Shown piece by piece: positions 20,315 through 32,373 of a stretch of 64,000 bases of DNA. Origin of the DNA: Sabellastarte sp. h YS-2021. Its lineage: Eukaryota > Annelida > Polychaeta > Sabellida > Sabellidae. The position numbers and the translations under genes were made by a program. Positions within the stretch are counted from its first letter, which is position 1; every line of letters starts with the position of its first letter. The stretch spans positions 19,444,189 through 19,508,188 of the forward strand of contig OZ024931.1 in assembly GCA_964017235.1 (NCBI GenBank), in the 5' to 3' direction. The notes beneath the pieces are model-generated. The model had not been told where the DNA came from and made no database searches. It was given only the letters and a program-made list of their open reading frames with translations.

Positions 20315-21848
20315 GTAATGTGCTTGGATTTTCATTATATCTCTCGTATCAGAGATTGAAAGGTGAAAGCTGATAATTTTTGGACAGAAAAACACAAAAC
20401 AAGGTTGTTGTGAGTTCTCTTTTCACAGTTAAAAGTCCCTCGCTGTTGTAGATACTGAGAAACAAGGCAGCTGTGATGTCATTTCTGAGCACAATACTAA
20501 CTAGTAGTAACATATGTGAAGAAGCTCTACATATAGAGTAGATAAAAAGTATTGTAAATCCACATGTATTGTTCAGTATAGTTTTGGCAGACATGCGATT
20601 ATGAAAAATGTGAACAGGTCAGACCCCCAGGTAGCAAAAAGTATGGAAACTTTCAGTAGATTTATCCTGCTGCAGACAGTTCAGGAAATTAATATTGATA
20701 AAGTCAGTCTGTGAACGAAACGGGTGCAGCTTCAGAAGCAGATGGTCATGCAATATGCAGTTTGACTACCACAGAAAATGACTTTGCCAGTAAAAGTGCA
20801 AAAACTAATGCGATGGATATTGGAATGTGAGTTGGTTTTACCGTCTGTTCCTTATACTACACTCTTTCTACGACTGCCCACCCCGGGAGATATTAGCAGG
20901 GTGTTTCACTGCATCAAGTTTCATCCATATGATTATAGCAAACTTCATCAAATGTGTGATAAATTCTATTCCTTTGGCTTTGGATACGGAGGTACAATCT
21001 TTCAGAAAGATGCTATATCCTTCATTACAAGACAGACAGGACATTCAGTCATTCGGTATATTGATGGCGTAGTAGGATGTGGACATCTGGGCCCAGTAGA
21101 TGAGGCTTTTCAAGATCTATGAAATCCTATGCAATAGGCTTTTAATATCAGCAACAACAGGCTAGTAGCTGTATGTCCTAATTTCTGTTGCATACTTAGG
21201 AGTCGGTATTAACATGGCCATAGGTGCTATGACTATCTCAGAAGAAAGGAAATCAAGATTAAGCTCAGATGTGAAACCTAGGCCAACAAGGACATGTGCA
21301 CAAAAGCAAATGAAAACACTGCTTTGGCCTCTTGCAAATAACAAAATATGAAAAAGGTCTAAACGTTTTTCAAATGTATGGGCGATGCCCTCCAATCGTT
21401 TGGTCATAACAAAAGAATAATGCTAGATAAAGGTTACTTGTCTCATTTCAGTGAGGTTAGATGTTATGACTGCAAGCGGTTACAATTATCAGGTTGATGT
21501 AAATGCTTATCTGTAAGGTTTGAGCGGTGGAAATCATGTGTACAGAGTGGAGTTGCCTCTAGGCTATCAGCACCCAGATATTGTACATCTGGATATGATT
21601 AACATGCTTGCAGTTGCAATTGGGCAAAATGGGCATGAAAAAGGACCATGACCGAGTGTGACAATGGGGCTGTCTCAACAATCCTAAAATCCTGGAGAAA
21701 TTTCAGACCCCATTTTGGGAAGGGTATGGCAAGAAATTTAAGAATGCTGCCTGTCCACCTTGACATCAAAATCAGGGTTACTCCTATTCGATGTTTCCAC
21801 AACACAGTAGCTTACCTATTATACTCCTCACTTATATTAAAGCAATCT
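20315..21848. other. Unassigned sequence before DIRS C
   Basis: Mostly AT-rich. It contains an unrecognised open frame at 20778-21122 and no other clear signal. It could hold decayed transposon or exon remnants. Confidence 0.35.
20778..21122 (+). CDS. Unrecognised open reading frame, 114 codons
   Basis: An ATG-started open frame in a locally more balanced-composition stretch. The C-terminal part (about residues 60-110: Gly-rich FGFGYGG, then DAISFITRQ and DGVVGCGH) looks protein-like but matches no family I know. No splice sites or neighbouring coding segments support it. It may be chance or a fragment of a larger coding region. Confidence 0.15.
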   Translation: MTLPVKVQKLMRWILECELVLPSVPYTTLFLRLPTPGDISRVFHCIKFHPYDYSKLHQMCDKFYSFGFGYGGTIFQKDAISFITRQTGHSVIRYIDGVVGCGHLGPVDEAFQDL

Positions 21849-22020
21849 ATTTTATCACGCTACAATAGCTTACCATGTGGAACTGAATGCTTTCTCGGGA
21901 GGCGGAAAGTAATCCGGTCAACGTCGAAGAAAAATAGACATTTATTGTTGACCGACTTCCCAGTGCTGTAGGTGAACCCCGTAGTGTACTTCCTTTGAAG
22001 ACTCCTTTCTCGTTGGCTGC
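21849..22020 (+). repeat. Left ITR of DIRS C
   Basis: It starts attttatcacgctacaatag and continues ttaccatgtggaactgaatg. It is the diverged complement of about 30405-30540; matching blocks include agtaatccgg, gtaggtgaaccc and gaagaaaaata. Confidence 0.8.
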
Positions 22021-22247
22021 ATGACTAGGAAGCATTTTATTTTCGCTCACTGATATTTTATTGAAATTCTGTGGATATACGTATTGTTGGATGTTTTTAT
22101 TTAGCCATTTGCTTTATTAATTGTCGTAGCACATTCTGTATCATTTGTAACATTTGTAACTTTACAAAAAAAAAGGATAAGTATTTCTTCTTTTATTTTG
22201 TGTTGTGAGTTTCCGGTTCGGATTGCTCAGACTATATTGCTGTTAAA

Positions 22248-23440
22248 ATGCCCTCCAATCAAGCTAACACAAATAAACCTAGATCTATGAAGTGTTGTCA
22301 CTTCTGCTTGCCCTTTGACCTGCACAACTACTGTTCGTCCTGTAGAGAAGCTGGCAAGGGTGATGACCCTTGCGTTTCCAATCAGAAACCCTGCAATATT
22401 TGCAGTTCTTTTACTGGTGAAGAGCTTCTCAAAATAAAAACAGACACAGTATATTCGGAAACAGAAAGCGGCCGAAACTTCAAAAGGTGAACTAGATTTG
22501 TTGGGGGATGATGTGGAAGTGTTTTCTGGCTCACATACAGATCTGGAAGACACTGCTTAAACTGCCTCTCCCACTCCAGGCACAGGTTTACAAATCAGAA
22601 TTGAAAGTAAGCTAGAAAAACCCCTGGGTCCGCATTTTGACATCCAACTTCAACAAATGGGGGTGTTCCAGGCTTCTATGCTAGGGGCAATGTAGTCTCT
22701 CAGAGACTAGATCAAAACTATTAAAAAGTCCTCGGAAGCTGGGGTGGTTCAGATCTCCACTTCAGATCCAAAGCCTGGAACTAGCAAACAAAATGATGAC
22801 TTACCTCCTCATCTGAACACTCAACTGAACACTCAACCGATCATCCAAGCATCCGAACACATGGATGAGGCCATGGAGACAGACTTCTGTGGGCCTGCCT
22901 TGCCTCCTCAGTTCGGACAAACTGTTCAGTCCGAGCCCGGATCAGATCCAAACTGATCAGATCAGAATTCTACACACTCCAAACATCTGAACAGGTTTGT
23001 TCGGTTAAGGCAAAGAAGCACTCAGACAAAAGAAAACATAAGGGTCGGGCCAAATATGTATCCCACTAAGTCCTTCTCTTAAAGATGCCTTTGAAATATT
23101 TGAACAGGACTTTCAGGCTTCAAATTTACCTGAGGGTAAATACATAAAACCCCCTGCTTCCACTTCAGAGTGGTACAAGGTGGGACAACCTTGTTTTGGG
23201 GACAGAATGCAGCAGAACTTTAGCATCAGACAAGGCAAAACCTCTGCACTATTAACTTTGTAACTACTTTTGCTAAGACTGCTTCTGTTCTGTAATTCCA
23301 CCATGGAAAAGTGCCAGGACAGTCTCAAGTCCACCTTCGAGAAACTCAAAAGCCAAATTCAAAAGGGGGCCAATCCTAAAAAAGCTGCCAGACATGGCTA
23401 TGAAACAGCCTGTGACTAGTTTGATGTCCTGAATAAGAGG
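22248..23440 (+). pseudogene. Gag of DIRS C, 5' part
   Basis: The frame opens MPSNQANTNK, and its Cys/His cluster (CCHFC...DLHNYCSSCREAGKGDDPC...CNIC) matches the N-terminal zinc motif of the gags of A and B. It stops at 22490, and fragments continue in other frames (for example 22744-22956) with numerous stops. At about 23440 the sequence is cut by the Gypsy LTR. Confidence 0.75.
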
Positions 23441-23445
23441 ATACT

Positions 23446-23671
23446 TGTTAGATGTAGTTAATGCAAGTAATAGCAGTTTGTGGTTACCATATCCTATACT
23501 GGTTTATATTTGTTATCCACTGTGATGACCTGTGCATGTGCTCTAACAAAGGCAATTAAAACAGTCATTGTGTGTGTGTCTAGCATACAACATGTGTTAA
23601 AATCTCTTCTTTAATAATATACTTTAATTCTAAAAGCTTTGTGTTTTAATCCATATTCACACACACAAACA
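23446..23671 (+). repeat. 5' LTR of the Gypsy element
   Basis: It begins TGTTAGATG and ends AAACA directly before the primer-binding-like tggtgtcagaag. About 226 bp. There is no partner LTR in the window, so the boundaries rest on the TG start and on the primer site. Confidence 0.55.
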
Positions 23672-23821
23672 TGGTGTCAGAAGTAAACTCATGATTATAC
23701 AGTGCATGTTAAAACTGGATAACACAAATAATAAAGATACTGTTACTAGTTTCATACAAAGAAAAGTCAGTAACATTGGATTTTGAGCACACATGTTAAA
23801 TTGAACATTCTTATATACAAC

Positions 23822-24598
23822 ATGGCTACATCTGGTTTACCAGTTCCAGCTACTATGGATACTAAAGGTGATTTGCCTAGCAATTGGCAATTCGTTAAGC
23901 AACAGTGGGCTGATTATGAAGTAGTAACCGAGTTGAAAGAAAAGGATAAAACTGTCAGGATAGCAACATTAAGATCCATCATGGGTAAGGAATGCTTGAA
24001 AATATTACAAACTTTGAGCATGTCAGAAGATGAGAAAAAGAATCCAGATTCTGTTGTTGGAGCCTTAGAAAAATACTTCACTCCCAAAACAAATGTTGTT
24101 TATGAAAGATATGTGTTTGGTACCACAAACCAAGGTACCAATGAGACAGTTGACCAGTATGTCACAAGACTAAGACATCTTGCAAATTCATGTAAGTTTA
24201 AAGCCTTACTTGATGATTTTATTCGTGATAGATTAGTCTTGGGAACAAATGACAACTCAGCTCATGCCAGAATGTTTAGAGAAAAGGACTTAACCCTGGA
24301 TGCAGCAATCAACATATGCAGAGTAAGTGAACTTTCTCAAATGCAGCTGAAGCAAATTGAAAAGTCAGAGCCAGATGTTCAGTTTGTGAAAACCTCACAG
24401 CGAGCAAAAGCCAAGCACCAGAAACATGCTGACAAAACAGAGTACAGAGACTGTATGTACTGTGGCAAGTCACATAAAAGAGGCAGTAATTTTTGTAGTG
24501 CGTATGGAAAGAGATGCTCCAAGTGTAATAAACGTCATCATTTTGCTAGTGTGTGTCAGTCTAGGACAAGTAGAAAGCAACCTACAAATTTCCTGTGA
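23822..24598 (+). CDS. Gypsy Gag polyprotein
   Basis: Open for 258 codons from MATSGLPVPATMD (23822). The upstream ATG at 23783 is less likely. It has the helical capsid-like region typical of Gypsy Gags (WADYEVVTELKEK...VDQYVTRLRHLANSC) and ends in zinc knuckles (CMYCGKSH, CSKCNKRHHFASVC). It would form the particle and bind RNA. The ORF appears complete although the downstream pol is broken. Confidence 0.8.
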   Translation: MATSGLPVPATMDTKGDLPSNWQFVKQQWADYEVVTELKEKDKTVRIATLRSIMGKECLKILQTLSMSEDEKKNPDSVVGALEKYFTPKTNVVYERYVFGTTNQGTNETVDQYVTRLRHLANSCKFKALLDDFIRDRLVLGTNDNSAHARMFREKDLTLDAAINICRVSELSQMQLKQIEKSEPDVQFVKTSQRAKAKHQKHADKTEYRDCMYCGKSHKRGSNFCSAYGKRCSKCNKRHHFASVCQSRTSRKQPTNFL

Positions 24599-26560
24599 AA
24601 ATGAGTCAGGTCACAGTGACTGACAATTCAGTATTCATGATAGAACACACATTAAATAATGTGAAGATTAAACCTGTATGACAGATCATACATGTGTCCA
24701 CTAGGAGTGTGTACATTACATACAGTACACAATGGCAAACCATACAAGCTAAGGTTTGAAGTGGTCACCACAAAAGTTGCAAGAAAACCACTTCTATCTG
24801 CAAATGCATGCCAGGTAAGGCAGTTGATAACAGTGAACATGCCAGAATCCATCAACAATATCACTACAAATTCAGCTGAAGCAATCTTGGATAAATACAG
24901 TGATGTCTTTCACGGACTAGGTACACTTCCAGGTTATGTGCATTTGCAAACAAACAAACCCTGAAGTAGCTCCAGTCCAGCATACTCCAAGGAAAATTCC
25001 AGTAGCACTGAAAAAAGAGGTCAAAGCAAAACTAGATGAAATGGAAAAGCGAGGCATCATAGCACCTGTGACAGAACCAACTGACTGGATTTCATCCATG
25101 GTTGTGGTAAAAAAAGGCGCAAAATTACGCATATGCCTGTCACCGTCTGACCTAATTAAAGCAGAGGTCTCATTATCCGATGCCAACAATAGAAGAGATC
25201 CTTCCATGGCTACACAATGCCAAGGTATTCTCTGTCTTAGATGCAGCCGATGGATACAACCAGTGCCGACTAGACAAAGAAAGCAGTTACTTGACTACTT
25301 TCTGGACGCCATTTCAGAGATATCACTGGCTCAGGATGCCTTTTGGAATCAAAGCAGCAAGTGAAGAATACCAACGTCGCCAAACTGAAGCACTGCAAGG
25401 AGTCCCAGGTCTTGCAATAGTCACAGATGACTTGCTAGTGTGTGGTTATGAAGACACCATGCAAGAGGCAGTTCAACATCATAATCACAACTTGACTAAG
25501 CTGCTAGACAGATGCCGCCAGAAGAATCTTAAGCTCAACAGGAAGAAAGTCCAGCTATGTAAGACCGAAGTGCCTTATATTGGACATTTGCTGACAGCAG
25601 ATGGAGTCAAGCCAGATCCAAGCAAAGTAGCAGCCATTGTCAACATGCCAAGACCAACCAATGTCAAAGAAACCCAAAGGTTTTTAGGTTTCATCAACTA
25701 ACTTGCCAAATTCCTTCCTCATTTGTCTGAAGTGTGTCAACCACTGAGATGCCTGTGTGAGAAGAACAATCAGTTCTGCTGGGAATCACAGCAAGAACAG
25801 GCATTTAGCAAAGCAAAACAGCTTGTGACGATGGAACCGGTGTTGACATACTATGATGCAAATAAGCCTGTTACGATACAGTGTGACAGTTCTGACAAGT
25901 GTCTTGGATGCACCATTCTACAAGATGGAAAACCGATTGCTTTTGCATCAACCGCGTTGTCACCTGCACAACAAAGATATGCAGTTGTAGAAAAAGAAAT
26001 GTTGGTGATTTGCTTTGCTGCCAAGAAATTCAGCACGTATATTCTTGGCAAAGATGATGTCACAGTAGAGACTGATCACAAGCCGCTAGAAAAGCAATCT
26101 TCAAGAAATCTCTACTTGCTGCTCCTATTCGCCTCCAAAGAATGTTGTTGCAATTACAAAGATACAATCTGAAAGTGAAATACATAAAAGGTACAACCAA
26201 ATACATTTCTGATTTATTGAGTCATGCTATACCGCCCAATTCAGTCCCAGATGCAGAGTCTAAATCATTTGATGTGTTTTGTCTTGGACTAGATAACATT
26301 AGTTATGCAGAATGCACTAGTGTTTCAAGAAACAGTCAAGCAGAAATCAAAGTAGCCACAGAAAATGATCCAGCTCTCCAGCTTTTTAAAGCTACTGTCA
26401 TGAAGGGATGGCCTGATAGCAAAGAAAAAACTTCAGCAATGATACAGGAATACTGGAACTTTCGTGAGGAAATCACCATACAAGATGGAATCTTGTACAA
26501 AGGTTTGCGTATGATTATTCCTGTCTCTCTGAGAGAAGACATGCACAAACAATACTTATT
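24599..26560 (+). pseudogene. Gypsy Pol (protease remnant, RT, RNase H), frameshifted and truncated
   Basis: After a degenerate protease stretch (24600-24700), fragments read LLSANACQVRQLI and RKIPVALKKEVKAKLDEMEKRG (frame break near 24960). RT follows at 25180-25701, with FSVLDAADGYNQ, LRMPFGIKAA and VTDDLLVCG (Asp-Asp catalytic pair). A stop at 25699-25701 separates the RT thumb from RNase H (25723-26100: IQCDSSDKCLG, FASTALSPAQQRYAVVEKE, ETDHKPLE). A frameshift near 26110 leads to the connector (LQRYNLKVKYIKGT) and the first residues of integrase. Catalytic motifs survive, but the gene is broken in several places. Confidence 0.8.
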
Positions 26561-27309
26561 CGGCAGAGCCTTAGCCTGACTAAGTAAGTCCTTAGCCCAT
26601 ATTCACCAGAGGGAGTTGTACTCCATAGATAACACACACCTGCTAAGATTCGAGGCTGTGATGACCCATCTTCAACCTCATCTAGGGGATTTGAGACGCC
26701 AGGAACCTAGGGGCTCTCCCTTTTGGTCTACTCCTTTGTTCATGTCTCAACTAGTGAAGGATGGAGAAGAGTTCCTCCTTAAACAAGGCACCCCTAAAGA
26801 TTCTCAGGGTTTTGGATCCTATTAAAGCAAGCCCTTTTGTGGTCTCCACAACAAGAAAAGAGGCTTCTACAGAAAATGCCACTATGAGGGACAATCCACT
26901 CCATGCAGTAACCAATCGTTTTCCTCAGGTAGGGGGAAATCAAATAACAGAGGCTCCAGAGGTTTTTGACCTCAGTCCAGCGGATGTGGGCTTAGAAACC
27001 CCTCCTCCCAATGACTCCTCAAAAGCCTCCCTCAGTTCACCAGTAGGAGGTCACCTCCATCCTTTCGGGAGAGACTGGCAAACAAACAAATGTTCAAACA
27101 ATGTGTTAAACATTATTACCAATGGTTACTACCATTCATCTCAAAACCAAAATTACTCAGAGTTCCCTGATTCACTTAGGATACAAGGACCATCAAAAAG
27201 ATCTAGCTCTGGCTGCTTGTATCCAGTCTCTTCTGCCGAAGAATACAATAGAAAGGGTAGAAAATATAAAATCTCTCGGGTTTTACAGTTGCCTGTTTCT
27301 AGTCCCTAA
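26561..27309 (+). pseudogene. Gag 3' part and middle frame of DIRS C
   Basis: Directly after the Gypsy break the sequence again encodes DIRS Gag (LSKSLAHIHQREL, then EAVMTHLQPHL) in one frame to 26825. The middle frame (26761-27309) contains SPVGGHLHPFGRDW, the equivalent of the pol-start segment in A and B. As in A and B, the step from gag to this frame is +1. Confidence 0.6.
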
Positions 27310-28840
27310 GCTTCACCAAAGGTGGAAGCCCGTGATAGACCTCAGCAGGCTAAACACCTTCCTGCTTGTAGAAAGGTTCAAAATGGAAGCTCCAGACTCC
27401 ATCAGGGCCTCTCTGATTCCAGGGGAATGGGTGTCGTCGATAGACTTAGCAGACGCCTACCTTCACATCCTGATTCACCCAAACTCAAGGAAGTACCTAA
27501 GGTTTTGCCACAATTCACAGTTGTTCCAGTTCACCTCCCTTCCTTTCAGCCTAGCTACAGCCCCTCAGGTGATGGCCCTCACAAGGGAGTCAGACTTCAC
27601 CAATACCTGGACGACTGGCTTATCAGGACCCTGTCTCAGAAGGAAGCACAAGTGAACACTCAGACCATGGTAGACCTGACACAGTCCTTAGGGTGGATAA
27701 TAAATCAGAAGTCCGAACTCAAACCTACGCAAGAGAGATGGCTCAGTCTTCAGGAGTTGATCCTGCACTTAAAGTGAAAACCTGTTTTGACTACAAAATG
27801 TTTAATTTCGCTAATTGGGTTGCTCACCTCAATGGAGAAGATGGTCCCGGAGGGATGCCTTCACATGAGGCCCTTCCAGATTCACCTCAAGGAGCACTGG
27901 AGAAATCCTCAGTCATTGGACAGCCTCCTTCCTTGGTCAGAGACCATTTCAGCTCACCTAGAGTTGTGGCAAAAGTCTGCAAACATGATGAATGGCGCAG
28001 ACCTTCACCCCAATGACCACAGTATCCAAATCTTTACAGACGCCGCAAACGAAGGTTGGGGGGGCTCACTTAGAGCAAGTCTCTACCAAAGGTGTGTGTT
28101 CAGACAGGGAAAAAAGGCTACACATAAATGTTCTAGAGTAGCCTACATAAACAAATAAGGAGGAACCCACTCAGCGGAGATGTGTGCTCTTCTGTGGAAA
28201 ATCATGACCTGGTGCCATCATTACCAGATAACTCTAAGAGCCAGGCACATTCCAGATTGCCTGAATGTGATAGCCGATCTTCTGTCCAGGTTGAACCAGG
28301 TCCAATCAACAGAATGGGTACTGTATCTGGAGCTGTTCGAACAGATCTGTCAAAAGTGGTTCACTCCTCATGTAGATCTATTTGCCACTCGTCTGAACCA
28401 CAAAGTTCCATTGTATGTATCTCTAGTCCCAGACCAACATGCTTGGCACATAGATGCTCTGAACATAAGATGGTTGGGTCTCACTGCTTATCCTTACCCT
28501 CCCACAGCTCTCTTTCACAGGGTGATCCAAAGAATCAGACAATGCAATTGCCTCATCACTGTAATAGTCCAAGGCTTGCCAGGGATGCCCTGGTTTTGGG
28601 ACCTAGTGCAGCTGTCAAGAGAGATCCCACTCCAGTTACCAGTGTCAACAACACTTCTCAAACAGTCCCACAATTGTGTTTCACAGCAATCCTCAACATT
28701 TCAACCTCCACGCCTGGTGTCGAGGAGTGGACAGCTCCAAGAACAAGGCTTGTCTGTGCAGGTGGCAGAGAGAATTGCTGCCCCTCAAAGGTCATCAACA
28801 AGGACCATCTACAAGTCAAAATGTTCCTTTTTTGAGAAAT
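27122..28840 (+). pseudogene. RT-RNase H-methyltransferase-like region of DIRS C
   Basis: RT motifs LGFYSCLFLVPK and HQYLDDWLIR (about 27600) are preserved. The RT has internal deletions and frameshifts (27122-27655, 27322-27777, 27787-28158). RNase H starts IQIFTDAANEGWGG (about 28030) but lacks the middle segment; it jumps to VAYINK followed by a stop at 28156-28158. The downstream frame 28180-28881 keeps NVIADLLSR, DLFATRLNH and a TAYPYPPTAL segment equivalent to the methyltransferase-like part. Confidence 0.82.
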
Positions 28841-29760
28841 GGTGCAGAGAAAATTTGGTGGATTTTCCACTCCCTCTGTGAAACAAGTTTCAGACTTCTT
28901 CATGTATCTGTACCAAGATCTAACCATGCGCCCTTAGACCATTGATGGTTATAGAACGACCATTGTTGACACTTTGGGCCCAGCAGGTCTCCAGATTTCT
29001 CAAAGCTCTGACCTTAACAGGTTATTTGCTAGCTTTCATAGGGATTATCCCAAAAGTTCCATAAATCTTCCGAAGTGGAACCTTTCTGTTGTTCTTAATG
29101 AGCTCACAAAAGCACCCTTTGAGCCTAAGACACATACCTCAAACATCCTACACTCAAAACTGTCTTCTTACTAGCTTTGGCGTCCGGCATGCACTGCAGC
29201 AAGATTCATGCATGCGTTGCAAACACAGTATCTGATCTAGGCCAGTGGGGTAAGGTAGCTTTGTTCCCCTCTTCAGATTTCATAGCCAAAAACCAACTAG
29301 CATGAGAAGGTTCTTAAAGTGTGTCACCGGTGACTATCCCTGTTTGGACTACCAATGTAGACAGACAATTCAAAGAAGACAGGACCCTGTGTCCATTACG
29401 GGCCTTGAGATACTATTTGGATCGAACCAAAGACCTGAGAGGGTCTCGATCCATACTCTTTATTTCCTTCAAGAAAGGACATACCTCTGACATCAGACCC
29501 GCTACTCTCTCTTCCTGGTTAAAAAACTATTTTACTTTGTTACAAACAAGCAGATCAGCAGTCCAAGTTAAAGCACATGATATTAGGGCCTTTGCAGCGT
29601 CTAAGGCCTTTTATGGTGGGGATTTGATGGACCAAATCATGCAAGCTTGTCACTGGAAAGCTCACAACACATTTACAAATTTTTACCTAAAAGACCTTAC
29701 TTAGATAACGACAACAATATGTATCTGGGTCCAGTGGTAGCGACTCAACAAATCCTAGAC
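28700..29760 (+). pseudogene. Tyrosine recombinase of DIRS C
   Basis: Fragments of YR lie in several frames: IAAPQRSSTRTIYKSKC (about 28780), ASFHRDYPKS (29030) and a well-preserved C-terminal piece at 29321-29704. That piece has HDIRAFAASKAFYGG and the nucleophile context NTFTNFYLKD. The first catalytic Arg box (GKRRSEIHAW in A and B) has become GMHCSKIHAC near 29190, so the Arg is lost. A premature stop follows YLKDLT at 29702. Confidence 0.82.
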
Positions 29761-30220
29761 CCTTCCCGTCAGACTAGTCATCCTCACAAAGAAAAGGGGG
29801 GGGGGGGACACACCCGCTGCAGCCAAGTCTTCAGGAATCTAAATCCCAGGGTCTCGGTATACGACTACCTCCTCAGGATGTTGTAAGGTCTTTTATCTTT
29901 CATTTCAGTTACAGTATTTAACATGTATAATATATTAAGAACTTTTTCAGGTGTTCCCATAATCTCATAATAAAGGTGGAAAGTTCATGAGATTTTCAAG
30001 CCTAGGGCTTGTTTTGATTCATGGTACTCATATACTCTGTTTATGTGAGCACAGCTGCACTTCCTCCCTCAGACATCCAGACAGTATCGGTAATGTCATT
30101 AATTCAAGTATTCTGATTTTTGCCTTCATACAGGCCCAATTCCCAGAACCGGGGCACTGTAAAAGGGACTCAGACTGGTCTTTTCAAATACATATAGTCT
30201 AATCTAATTAATTAAAATTC

Positions 30221-30567
30221 AGCATTCATTTCCACATGGTAAGCTATTGTAGTGCAATAAAATTGAAACTTTGAATTGCTTAAATGTAGCTTTTATAAGC
30301 TGCAAACTGACCATGTGGAACTGAAGAGAGTCCCACCTGACCTCCCAGCTGTATTACAGCTGAGGGGGGTACGTCTAAATTTACAATGAGAAAGAAGGAG
30401 GCTTCAACTACACTACAGGGTTCACCTACAGTACCGGGAATTTCGTCAACACTAAACGTTTATTTTTCTTGGACGTTGGCCGGATTACTTGCGACCTTCC
30501 AAGATAGCATTCAGTTCCACATGGTAAGCTTGTAGCTTATAAAAGCTACATTTAAGTAATTAAAATG
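30221..30567 (+). repeat. ICR and right ITR of DIRS C
   Basis: The ICR has two arms. 30221-30264 (agcattcatttccacatgg to caataaaatt) complements the left end at 21849. 30265-30326 (ending ccatgtggaactgaa) complements the right end. The right ITR (about 30405-30567) follows and ends tagcttataaaagctacatt. The arrangement is identical to A and B. Confidence 0.85.
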
Positions 30568-30659
30568 TTTAATTTAATGGGCTAGACGTAAGACTTCTTG
30601 TGGATGTAAAGCTACATGGGTCGGGTTTACCTTTCTAAAGGCAATATTTTTTTCAAAAA

Positions 30660-31940
30660 AATTTCCATTCTTACCCCACAGCCCTTATTGTTTTCACCCA
30701 TGGTGTCCAAATGGGTGGGCGGGTAGGCAGGGGTGGGTGCGTGTTTGTCTGGGCTGTATCTCGGAAACTGTAAGGTGTAGGAAGTGGATACTTGGTTGGG
30801 ATATTGGTTAGGGGGTGTAGGTCTGCAACGTCATGTTGTGACCTTGATTTGACATTTGACCTTGCCATAGTGACCTTGCCCTCTAAAATCTTGTCCAGGA
30901 TATATCTCGGAAACTGTAAGGTGTAGGAAGTTGATACTTGGTAGACAGTGGTTGGGGGTTGTATGTGTGCAATGTCCTGTAGTAAACTTGATTTGACCTT
31001 TGACCATGCCATAGTGACCTTGACCTATAAAATATTGTCTGGGCTATATCTCAGAAACTGTAAAGTGTAGGGAGTTGATACTTGGTAGAGACATTGGTTG
31101 GGGGTTGCAGGTGTGCAGCATCATGGTGTGAACTTAATTTGTCCTTTGACCTTGCCAAAGTGACCTTGACCTATAATATCTTGTCTACGCTATATCTTGG
31201 AAACCGTAAGGTCTAGGAAGTTGATTTTTTGTAGGGACATTGCTTAGGGGTTGTAAGTGTGAAACATCATGGGTGACCTTTTATTTGACCTTTGATCTTG
31301 CTGTAGTGACCTTGACCTTTAAAATTTTATTTGGGCAATATCTCTGAAACCGTAAAGTGTAGTAAGTTGATACTTGGTAGGGACATTGCTTGCATCATGG
31401 TGTGATCTTGATTTGACCTTGTCATAGTGACCGTGAGTTTTAAAATCTTGTCCAGGCTATTTCTTGGATTCCGGAGGTTTATAAGATTGACACTTGGTAG
31501 AAACATTGGTTAGGGGGTGGAGGTGTGCATCATGGCGTGAGTTTTTTTAACTTTGGCTCTGCCAAAGTGTGTTCACTGCTATATTTGAGATCTGTTTCTC
31601 TTATGACAAAGATATATGGATTTCTGCAACTGATTATTATATGTACTTTTACATAATTTTGCTATTACCATCGACAGCTATTCTCCAATTAATAAATTTT
31701 ACAGCTTCATAATTTTTAGTTTACTGATTAATGCTGTCATCTTGCTGTTGAATTGTCTTGGTTTAATGCTTTATCTATGCATATATTTTCTCTCTCCTAG
31801 ATGTTATTTTCACTACTTAAACATTATTTGGACCTTTGTATAACTGACCGATCTTTGTACTGTTGCACTACTTCTGTATCTCATGGTGTTGAAAACTATT
31901 TCCCGAGACTGTGGGGTATGGGCATCTCTGATGCTATTAT
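30660..31940. mobile_element. 146-bp-unit element, copy 2 (older)
   Basis: It has left TACCCCACAGCC (30672-30683) and right GACTGTGGGGTA (31907-31918, one mismatch), about seven diverged units, and the same 3' unique part (taatgctgtcatcttgctg) as copy 1. The shared sequence includes gggcatctctgatgct outside the right inverted repeat. Units have drifted and some are shortened, so this copy is older than that in the COX11 intron. It lies about 100 bp beyond DIRS C. Confidence 0.78.
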
Positions 31941-32373
31941 TATTTCACAATAACAATCCTGTTAAAGTATTAGTCCAAAACACATGTTTTCGTGAACACA
32001 AAGCTTGAGCAGTGACCCACTTTGGGGAATTTTTTTCAGGTTTAAGTAGACCTGTGTCCTTGTCTCTTGTATCTTTATTAAGCATTGGACATAATTTCTG
32101 TTCAGTTCAAGAGAAATTGTATGTCATAAAATGAGGTCTATATTTTAAATTTTTCCCAGACCAAGGGGCCTTGTTAGGTTTTAACACTGTGAAAATACTT
32201 TATTGCACCTGGTCATAGTGTTGTGTGTCGCATTACCTTATGGCATTACCCGGTAACTGAATCTGTGACTCTAGGGATGGATACACAAGTCCAGGGTCAG
32301 GGACGAAAATCCAGAAAAAAGTGCGGGAGAAATCTGGGTTGGTTTCACCTCTCCTACAGGACGTAGTACATCC
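31941..32373. other. Unassigned AT-rich sequence
   Basis: No gene or repeat was recognised between the 146-bp element and the tandem duplication. Confidence 0.4.

Larger units (their letters stand above)
23446..26560 (+). mobile_element. Ty3/Gypsy LTR retrotransposon, 3'-truncated, inside DIRS C gag
   Basis: The order is 5' LTR (23446-23671), a primer-binding-site-like tggtgtcagaagt (23672), gag, a ruined protease region, RT and RNase H. The sequence breaks off at the start of the integrase zinc domain (about 26560), where DIRS gag resumes. The rest of integrase and the 3' LTR are missing, most simply through a deletion after insertion. It is no longer mobile by itself. Confidence 0.82.
21849..30567 (+). 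mobile_element. DIRS-type retrotransposon C, old and decayed, with a Gypsy element inside
   Basis: It has the same plan as A and B: left ITR from 21849, gag from 22248, middle frame, RT-RNase H, YR to about 29760, ICR (30221-30326) and right ITR (to about 30567). The ITRs have drifted apart and genes carry many stops, frameshifts and deletions, so it is much older than A and B. A 3.1-kb Ty3/Gypsy fragment (23446-26560) interrupts gag. No SINE or satellite block is in its leader. Confidence 0.88.
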
